A stretch of 9,744 bases of DNA from contig CALJTZ010000285.1 in NCBI GenBank assembly GCA_937975655.1, positions 1 through 9,744 of the forward strand, given 5' to 3'. Shown here one piece after another: positions 5,501-9,744 of this stretch (position 1 is its first letter; each line of letters starts with the position of its first letter). The notes below the pieces were generated by a model, which worked only from the letters and a program-made list of their open reading frames with translations, had not been told where the DNA came from and ran no database searches. A program made the position numbers and the translations under genes. Source of the DNA: an uncultured Synechococcus sp. (GTDB lineage Bacteria; Cyanobacteriota; Cyanobacteriia; PCC-6307; Cyanobiaceae).

Positions 5501-7804
5501 TCAGGCCTCGTCGCCGCTGAGCTCGTCGTCCTCACCGGGGTCCTGGTCGCTGTGGCTGCCCTTGTCGTACTCCTCGTAGCCCTCGGGCAGCACCACGGCC
5601 AGGTCGATCTGGTGACGCAGCACATCCACTTTCTGGATGATCACCTCTACCTGGTCGCCGAGCATGTAGGTGCGACGGTTTTTGCGGCCCACCAGGCGGT
5701 TTTGCCGGGAGCGGTACTCGTACCAGTCGTCCTTGAGGGAGCTCACGTGCACCAGCCCCTCCACCTGGGAGGGTGGCACCTCCACGAAGAAGCCGTAGCT
5801 CTGAACACCGCTGATCACACCGGTGAGGGTCTGGCCCACCAGCGGCTCGGCCTGGCGAGCCTGGGCCATGGCCAGGGCATCAGCCTGTAGGTCGATGGCG
5901 AAACGGGAGCGGGCGTTCAGCCGGTGCAGCAAGGCGCCGCTGCGGGCCTCCTCCACGGGCGTGAGGTTGCTCGGGGCGAGCAGCGGCCAATCGATGGTGC
6001 CGTGGCTGCTGTCACCGGCGATGTCCACCCTGGTCTTGTGGCGCACGGAGGGTCGGTCTTTGCCCTCGCTCAGCAGCAGCACCAGCACGTGCTGGTTCCA
6101 CAGATCGGCGTAGTGAAGGGCGGGGCAGCACCAGGGGGCAAAGGCCACCGGGTCCCCGGCCAGCATGTTGGCGCCTGGTTCGGCTGCCAGGGTCACGGGG
6201 CGCAGGGGGTCCTTGAGCTGCTGCTGCAGCACCCGGCAGCGGTCGGTGGCAGCAAAGGCCACGGCCAGTTCCTGGGCCGTGGCGTTGCCATCGGCGGCGA
6301 GCTCCAGCGGGATTTCCAGGGCCAGGGCGGCTTTGGCCACTTCGTTCACGGCCTCGGCATCGGGTGCTGGGTTCTGGGCATAGATCGCCGGTAACTCCAG
6401 GGCGGCCAGGTGGCGACCCAGGGCCCGATGGGCCGGCAGGATCAGTTCCCGCAGCAGGCCCATGGGCTCACTGCAGGGATCCAGCTGCACCATCCAGCCC
6501 TGGCGGCTTTCATCCGGTTCGGGGATGGCCAGATCCCCCAGGCCGTCGATCGCCGGCATGGCCAGGGCGAGATCGATGGAGCCGGCGGCGAGCCGCTGCT
6601 GGCGCAACAGACCCGCCAGGTCCACCAGTTGTTCGAGCAGGGGCAGCACGTCCTTCACGGCTTTGAGGGCCGCGGGCGTGGTGCGGGCCTTGGGCTTGCG
6701 CTCCGCCAGGGCCTGCAGGGCCTTGGTGTCCACAAGTCCGTCAGCCTTGATGGTGCTTCGGCAGAAGCGGTAGTGCTCCAGGGCCCCATCGCTGCTGAGC
6801 TCAAGGGCTACCGAGAGGGCGGCTTCCGCCGTTCCCACCTTGAAGGCCGCAGCCTTGCTGAGGGCTGTCGTGAGCAGCGGCAGCCAGCTGGGACCCACAC
6901 ACAGGGCTTCCGCCTGCTCCCGCAGAAACAGATCCAGGGCGCTGCCAAAGCCCACCCGCTCGGCCACCGCCGGAGCATGCACCCACAGCCGCAGGCCGGT
7001 GTCAGTGGTTTCGAGCGACACGGCCGGCAGGATCGGTGCCTCCGCGCCACTCCAGCTCTGGAGCAGCAGGGTGGGCAGGGCTGTGAGGTCGTCGCGATCC
7101 TTTGGCTCGGGGGTCTTGAGCGACGCCTTTGGTGCCGCGGGGCGTTCCCGCAGCCCATGCTTGGTGAGCAGCAGGTCGAGGTCGGCCTCGGGGCCCGCAT
7201 TGATCGCAAGGCTGCGGGCCACATGACCCTGGGGGGCCAGCTGCCCCACCGGGTAGCGATCCACCAGCACCTCCACCACGGCCTCATCAGCCGGTTTCAG
7301 GTGCTTGGCATCCCCCTCCGGCAGCTCCAGGGCGGTCAACAGCCGATCGTCCAGGGGTACGGCCACCAGCCGCTCGTTCTGCTGCTCCACCTGGGCCAGC
7401 AGGTTGGTGGTGTGGCGCTCGAGGATGCACTGCACTCCCCCCTCGGGGGAGCGGCGCCGACCCCCCTCACGGGTGATGCGCACCAGCACCCGATCGCCAT
7501 TCCAGGCGTGATTGAGCTGGTTGTCGCGAATGTAGATGTCTTCGCCACCGTCGTCCCGAAGGGCGAAACAGAAGCCCTTGCTGCTGCAGCGCAGCCGCGC
7601 CGTGATCAGGCCGTCGTCCTGAAGGCGGCCCATCCCATCGTCGGTCTCTTCGAGAACCCCCACCCGCACCAGGCCGGTCAGGGCGATGCGCAGCTGGTCC
7701 TTGTCGGACTTCGCACTCAGCCCCAGGGCCTTTTCGAGCTTGGCAACGGGGAGCTGCCCCTCGGCGGGCAGTTGTTCGATCAGGTCGGCGACCGTGAACT
7801 TCAT
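5501..7804 (-). CDS. RNB-family (RNase II/R-like, possibly Zam-like) protein, catalytic residues apparently lost
   Basis: This 767-residue protein has the domain order of RNase II/R. An N-terminal winged-helix-like region (1-60) is followed by a cold-shock-type OB fold (~66-110, with SSKGFCFALRDDGGEDIYI), an RNB-like region (~238-640) and an S1 domain (~655-738, with TGVISGVQSYGFFVEVP and EGLVHVSSL). An acidic tail closes it. The RNB scaffold is visible (DDLTAL, LRLWVHAPAV, SALDLFLREQAEAL, YADLWNQHVL). However, the usual TID-x4-D-x-DDA aspartate cluster reads SGAEAPILPAVS (252-263), HIAD reads HAPA, and the SPxRxY arginine motif reads CPALHY (560-565). It is therefore probably not an active nuclease. 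I chose ATG at 7804. The frame is open to 7900, but the added 32 residues are proline-rich and begin at a GTG. In cyanobacteria the RNB family includes Zam (acetazolamide resistance), which this may correspond to. ubiX abuts its stop. Confidence 0.9.
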   Translation of the reverse strand: MKFTVADLIEQLPAEGQLPVAKLEKALGLSAKSDKDQLRIALTGLVRVGVLEETDDGMGRLQDDGLITARLRCSSKGFCFALRDDGGEDIYIRDNQLNHAWNGDRVLVRITREGGRRRSPEGGVQCILERHTTNLLAQVEQQNERLVAVPLDDRLLTALELPEGDAKHLKPADEAVVEVLVDRYPVGQLAPQGHVARSLAINAGPEADLDLLLTKHGLRERPAAPKASLKTPEPKDRDDLTALPTLLLQSWSGAEAPILPAVSLETTDTGLRLWVHAPAVAERVGFGSALDLFLREQAEALCVGPSWLPLLTTALSKAAAFKVGTAEAALSVALELSSDGALEHYRFCRSTIKADGLVDTKALQALAERKPKARTTPAALKAVKDVLPLLEQLVDLAGLLRQQRLAAGSIDLALAMPAIDGLGDLAIPEPDESRQGWMVQLDPCSEPMGLLRELILPAHRALGRHLAALELPAIYAQNPAPDAEAVNEVAKAALALEIPLELAADGNATAQELAVAFAATDRCRVLQQQLKDPLRPVTLAAEPGANMLAGDPVAFAPWCCPALHYADLWNQHVLVLLLSEGKDRPSVRHKTRVDIAGDSSHGTIDWPLLAPSNLTPVEEARSGALLHRLNARSRFAIDLQADALAMAQARQAEPLVGQTLTGVISGVQSYGFFVEVPPSQVEGLVHVSSLKDDWYEYRSRQNRLVGRKNRRTYMLGDQVEVIIQKVDVLRHQIDLAVVLPEGYEEYDKGSHSDQDPGEDDELSGDEA

Positions 7805-7915
7805 TGGCGGTTTGGGAGGGCGCGGTGGCGGCTGTTGGGGCCCCTGGAGTGCGTGTTGAGCGATGCACGATCGGAACGGCAACAACGCCCCGATGGCCAC
7901 GCCAACACGAGAACT

Positions 7916-8230
7916 TTAGGGAGTGGTGGTCGCGGTGTCTTCAGAACCGTCGTCGCTCTGTCCTGACTTGATCACCAGCCGCAGGCCGATCACCAGAAAG
8001 CCAATGGAGGCTGCCAGCTGCAGGGCATTGGGGGGAATCACGGCCGAGAGGGAGCCGCCGGCGCCGGCCCCCAGCAAGCTGGCCAGAACCAGGGCGGCCG
8101 CACTGCCGGCAAACACAGCCCCGCTGCGGTTGGAGGTGCCACTGATGGTCACGATGGCCAGCTGGGTCTTGTCGCCGAGTTCCGCCAGAAACACCGTGGC
8201 GAAGGTGGAGGCCAGAAGGGGAAGTTGCAT
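7916..8230 (-). CDS. Half-size GDT1/TMEM165-family transporter (UPF0016), copy A
   Basis: This 104-residue membrane protein is a single repeat unit of the GDT1/TMEM165 cation exchanger family, whose members move Mn2+ or Ca2+ against H+. The family signature ELGDKTQ is at residues 17-23 in helix 1. Further hydrophobic segments lie at ~38-57 and ~68-87, giving three helices, and the tail is hydrophilic (QSDDGSEDTATTTP). Full-length members have two such units; here the second unit is the gene just upstream. The ATG at 8230 is chosen over an upstream in-frame start at 8284 because the family helix begins at once and the longer form would overlap the preceding gene. It starts 5 bases after the stop of copy B. 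In some cyanobacteria such half-proteins have been named hemi-manganese exchangers (from memory). Mn specificity is inferred. Confidence 0.93.
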   Translation of the reverse strand: MQLPLLASTFATVFLAELGDKTQLAIVTISGTSNRSGAVFAGSAAALVLASLLGAGAGGSLSAVIPPNALQLAASIGFLVIGLRLVIKSGQSDDGSEDTATTTP

Positions 8231-8235
8231 GGCGC

Positions 8236-8610
8236 TCAGGAGGTGAGGGGAAGCATGCTCACAGCGGCCTGGCGGCCCAGCCACAGGCCCAGACCGATCA
8301 TCAGGATGCCGGCCAGGCGCTCCAGCTGCTGCGGGGGCAGCACTCGGGCCAGCCAGCGGCCGAGCAGCACGCCCACCAGGCTGGAGCTGATCAGCGCCAG
8401 GGAGGCTCCGATGAACACAATCACGGGCCGGCCCGACTCGGCCGACAGCAGCAGGGCCGCCAGCTGGGTCTTGTCACCCAGTTCCGCCAGAAAGACCGTG
8501 GTGAAGGTGGTGAGGAAGACGGCACCAAAACTGCCAGCTGGGGCCGTATCGGCGGGAGTGACGGTTTCGCTTGGGGTGCCGGTGGCGGTGTCGGCGGGGT
8601 CCTGGGACAT
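8236..8610 (-). CDS. Half-size GDT1/TMEM165-family transporter (UPF0016), copy B
   Basis: This 124-residue protein is the second single-unit GDT1 protein of the pair. The signature ELGDKTQ is at residues 43-49. Hydrophobic segments lie at ~29-42, ~62-84 and ~97-115. It differs from copy A by a 27-residue Thr/Pro/Asp-rich N-terminal extension before the first helix, and it keeps an arginine-rich turn (GRWLARVLP). The two halves probably assemble as a heterodimer equivalent to one full two-unit exchanger. The ATG at 8610-8608 lies 5 bases after the stop of the cysteine-cluster gene, and copy A begins 5 bases after its own stop, so the three genes are almost certainly one transcript. Substrate (Mn2+ most likely) and membrane (plasma or thylakoid) cannot be read from the sequence. 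Confidence 0.93.
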   Translation of the reverse strand: MSQDPADTATGTPSETVTPADTAPAGSFGAVFLTTFTTVFLAELGDKTQLAALLLSAESGRPVIVFIGASLALISSSLVGVLLGRWLARVLPPQQLERLAGILMIGLGLWLGRQAAVSMLPLTS

Positions 8611-8615
8611 GGAGG

Positions 8616-8987
8616 TCAGAGAGCCTGTTCGGGGGGCTGCCGGATCGCCTGCTCGAAGCGTCGCATAACCATGCCACGGCCGCCATGTTCGCTGCGGATC
8701 TGCTGGCGGCAGCAGTTGATGGCGAAGGCATTGGCCTCCTCCGCTGGAACCTCAAACAGGCTGGCCAGGTTCTCCACTCGGCAGAACATCGGCCGCTCCG
8801 CGTAGATGCGGCAGCTGCTGGAGCCTGTGTCGAAGTGGATGCACCAACCGTCCGGGCCCACCATGGCCAGGTATTGCTCCTGCTGCTCTTCGGTGAGGGC
8901 GGCCAAGGCCTCCTCCCGTTCACCCGGATCCAGTCGGCAGCAGGAGCCGCAGCCGCTGATGCAGCGCCAGTGCAGTTCCGTGCTCAT
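8616..8987 (-). CDS. YkgJ-family cysteine cluster protein (UPF0153)
   Basis: This is a 123-residue soluble protein of the YkgJ/UPF0153 type, thought to bind zinc or an iron-sulfur centre through clustered cysteines; its biochemical role is unknown. Nine cysteines are present: C9, C13, C16 and C17 form the N-terminal CxxxCxxCC signature (RCISGCGSCCRLDPGE). C49 (WCIHF), C59 (SSCRIY), C69 (MFCR) and the pair C92-C93 (NCC) complete the set. CRIYAERPMFCR is a family hallmark. I prefer the ATG at 8987, with AGGGG about 8 bases upstream, over a GTG at 8996. It is the first gene of a tight minus-strand cluster, with the two half-size GDT1 transporters following. That could mean a shared metal-related task, but this is only inferred from position. 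Confidence 0.92.
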   Translation of the reverse strand: MSTELHWRCISGCGSCCRLDPGEREEALAALTEEQQEQYLAMVGPDGWCIHFDTGSSSCRIYAERPMFCRVENLASLFEVPAEEANAFAINCCRQQIRSEHGGRGMVMRRFEQAIRQPPEQAL

Positions 8988-9004
8988 TCTGGCCACCCCT
9001 GTGG

Positions 9005-9023
9005 CTGTGACAAGCCGTCACAG
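9005..9023. repeat. Perfect inverted repeat in the divergent promoter region
   Basis: CTGTGAC (9005-9011) and GTCACAG (9017-9023) form a perfect 7-bp inverted repeat with a 5-base spacer. It lies in the 117-base gap between the minus-strand cysteine-cluster gene and psb30, 17 bases upstream of the former's ATG. It looks like a binding site for a dimeric regulator and resembles the CRP half-sites TGTGA/TCACA, but the spacing is seven rather than six. It could also fold as an mRNA hairpin in the leader of the minus-strand operon. Confidence 0.5.
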
Positions 9024-9040
9024 TGCGCCGTGAGCCCCCA

Positions 9041-9068
9041 TGGATTCGCCCACCGCGGACCGTAGGCT
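9041..9068 (+). promoter_or_regulatory. psb30: Possible psb30 promoter
   Basis: A TAnnnT-type -10 element, TAGGCT (9063-9068), lies 36 bases upstream of the psb30 ATG. A poor -35 candidate, TGGATT (9041-9046), sits 16 bases before it. Transcription would start near 9075, giving a leader of about 30 bases. A better-looking TTGACT at 9074-9079 has no -10 partner at the right distance. Plausible but unproven. Confidence 0.35.
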
Positions 9069-9104
9069 GGAGCTTGACTTGTGCAGCCGCTGCGCCGTTC
9101 TCCC

Positions 9105-9212
9105 ATGGGAATCGACTTCCATCTGATCGCCAACTTCGCTGCTCTGTTCCTGATCACCATCGCCGGGCCGGCCGTGATTTTTATCCTCTTCTACCGCCGC
9201 GGCGCCCTCTGA
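9105..9212 (+). CDS. psb30: Photosystem II reaction centre protein Psb30 (Ycf12)
   Basis: This 35-residue single-helix protein is a low-molecular-mass subunit of photosystem II in the thylakoid membrane. It helps to stabilise the complex. It begins MGIDFHLIANFAAL, runs through one hydrophobic helix (~7-29) containing the conserved AGPAV, and ends FYRRGAL, the typical Psb30 C-terminus with two arginines. The start is ATG at 9105-9107 and the stop TGA at 9210-9212; no clear Shine-Dalgarno precedes it. It is monocistronic: a good terminator follows, and both neighbours are on the opposite strand. It is the only plus-strand gene I support in this window. Confidence 0.95.
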   Translation: MGIDFHLIANFAALFLITIAGPAVIFILFYRRGAL

Positions 9213-9248
9213 GCTTCGGCAGCATTCAGCGTTTCCTCTTGGCCCATC

Positions 9249-9284
9249 CCCCTGGCCCTCTCAAGTCGAGAGCCAGGGGTTTTT
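9249..9284 (+). terminator. psb30: Rho-independent terminator of psb30
   Basis: The stem pairs CCCCTGG (9249-9255) with CCAGGGG (9273-9279) and CTCTC (9258-9262) with GAGAG (9268-9272). There is a two-base bulge on the left arm and a 5-base loop. Five T residues follow (9280-9284). It starts 36 bases after the psb30 stop. The minus side has no T-run, so it does not obviously serve recJ. Confidence 0.88.
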
Positions 9285-9301
9285 GCTGACCGTGACCTGC
9301 T

Positions 9302-9744
9302 TCAGGCCACCATCCCCAGGGCCATGGCAGCGTCCTGGATCAGGGCCTGCACGTAGGGGTGATCGGCCTGGGGATGGTCGGCACTGAGGCCCTCTCCCGC
9401 CATGGCCAAGCCCCGGAGTTCATCGCCGGCGGCATTGCGGATCACCAGGCCATCCCCGTCCCGGGTGACCCAGTAGGTGCGTCCCTGCCGTTGCAGGCGC
9501 ACCGCGTCTGCGCAACTTTCCCGCAGGGCCACCAGCTCCAGCTGCAGCCGTTCTTCCCCCTGCCAGCGGTTCAGCCGCAGCCGGTAGGCCACATCCACGT
9601 GCTGGGGCAGGGCCCAACCCCCCTGCCATCGCCAGGCCACGGCTCGAACCCTGGTGTCGCCCTGGCCGAGGGTGAGCTGGAGATGGCCCCCCCGCAGTTC
9701 TTTGTGTTGGGTCACCCGGCAGCGGCTGCTCCAGAAGATCGGGG
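9302..9744 (-). CDS. recJ: Single-stranded-DNA-specific exonuclease RecJ, C-terminal part
   Basis: This is the last 146 residues of a protein whose start lies beyond the right edge. The frame is open to base 9744 and begins PIFWSSRCRV, then LRGGHLQLTLGQGDTRVRAVAWRW, matching the OB-fold C-terminal domain of cyanobacterial RecJ. RecJ is a 5'-3' exonuclease on single-stranded DNA that acts in recombination and mismatch or base-excision repair. Its catalytic DHH/DHHA1 domains are not in the window, so only the DNA-binding end can be judged. An in-frame GTG at 9715 could be mistaken for a start, but the homology continues upstream of it. The gene converges on psb30, leaving 89 bases between the two stops. 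The visible part contains no frameshift. Confidence 0.87.
   Translation of the reverse strand, partial: PIFWSSRCRVTQHKELRGGHLQLTLGQGDTRVRAVAWRWQGGWALPQHVDVAYRLRLNRWQGEERLQLELVALRESCADAVRLQRQGRTYWVTRDGDGLVIRNAAGDELRGLAMAGEGLSADHPQADHPYVQALIQDAAMALGMVA

Noticed and set aside
7030..7080. A frameshift as the cause of the missing catalytic aspartates in the RNB protein
   Set aside because: The other minus-strand frames give no DxDD-like motif here, and RNB-like sequence continues in the same frame on both sides.
7805..7900. N-terminal extension of the RNB-family protein
   Set aside because: The frame is open to 7900, but the 32 extra residues are proline-rich with no domain character. Homologous-looking sequence begins at the ATG at 7804.
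6410..7966. A 518-codon plus-strand open frame opposite the RNB gene, and a 318-codon one opposite acsF (2881-3837)
   Set aside because: Both are mirror frames of GC-rich real genes. Their translations are low-complexity (Gly, Ala, Gln, His-rich), show no family motif, and lie fully antisense to well-recognised proteins.
9006..9022. A canonical CRP site (TGTGA-N6-TCACA)
   Set aside because: The half-sites match, but the spacer is seven bases, so I report it only as an inverted repeat.
9715..9744. GTG at 9715 as the start of a short independent gene
   Set aside because: The frame continues upstream with RecJ-like sequence (PIFWSSRCRV), so this is the end of recJ cut by the window edge.

Overview
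The window looks like a chromosomal, housekeeping stretch from a GC-rich picocyanobacterium of the Synechococcus/Cyanobium group. It carries an oxygen-dependent chlorophyll-ring cyclase (acsF), a 35-residue photosystem II subunit of the picocyanobacterial Psb30/Ycf12 type, a cyanobacterial DUF2996 gene, and very short gaps between genes. Start codons are often GTG, and most genes lack a clear Shine-Dalgarno sequence. I saw no transposase, integrase, CRISPR array, tRNA or rRNA, and no HIP1 octamer (GCGATCGC).

Layout, right to left, because nearly everything is on the minus strand. The right edge holds the C-terminal end of recJ (minus, cut by the window). It converges on the tiny plus-strand gene psb30, which has its own rho-independent terminator. 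A 117-base divergent spacer with a perfect 7-bp inverted repeat separates psb30 from a minus-strand run: a YkgJ-type cysteine-cluster protein, then two half-size GDT1/TMEM165-family transporters separated by 5-base gaps. Next come a large RNB-family protein, ubiX (which abuts the RNB stop codon) and a small two-helix membrane protein. After short gaps follow a DUF2996 gene and acsF, closed by a strong terminator. Last come tldD and tldE, 2 bases apart, with tldE running off the left edge.

How the genes fit together: several products serve the photosynthetic membrane. AcsF makes the fifth ring of chlorophyll. UbiX makes prenylated FMN for the UbiD-type decarboxylase of plastoquinone synthesis. 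Psb30 is a photosystem II subunit. The split GDT1 pair is probably a cation (likely Mn2+) exchanger, and Mn is the metal of the oxygen-evolving centre. TldD/TldE form a metalloprotease pair, and RecJ is a single-strand DNA exonuclease.

Three points deserve most attention. (1) The RNB-family protein keeps its RNA-binding domains, but the catalytic aspartates and the catalytic-region arginine are replaced, so it looks like a nuclease-dead RNA-binding protein. (2) tldE appears to carry a one-base deletion in a G-run near base 46, either a real mutation or a sequence error. (3) A perfect inverted repeat sits between psb30 and the putative Mn-transport operon. I found no clearly novel multi-gene system; this is mostly a core-genome region.
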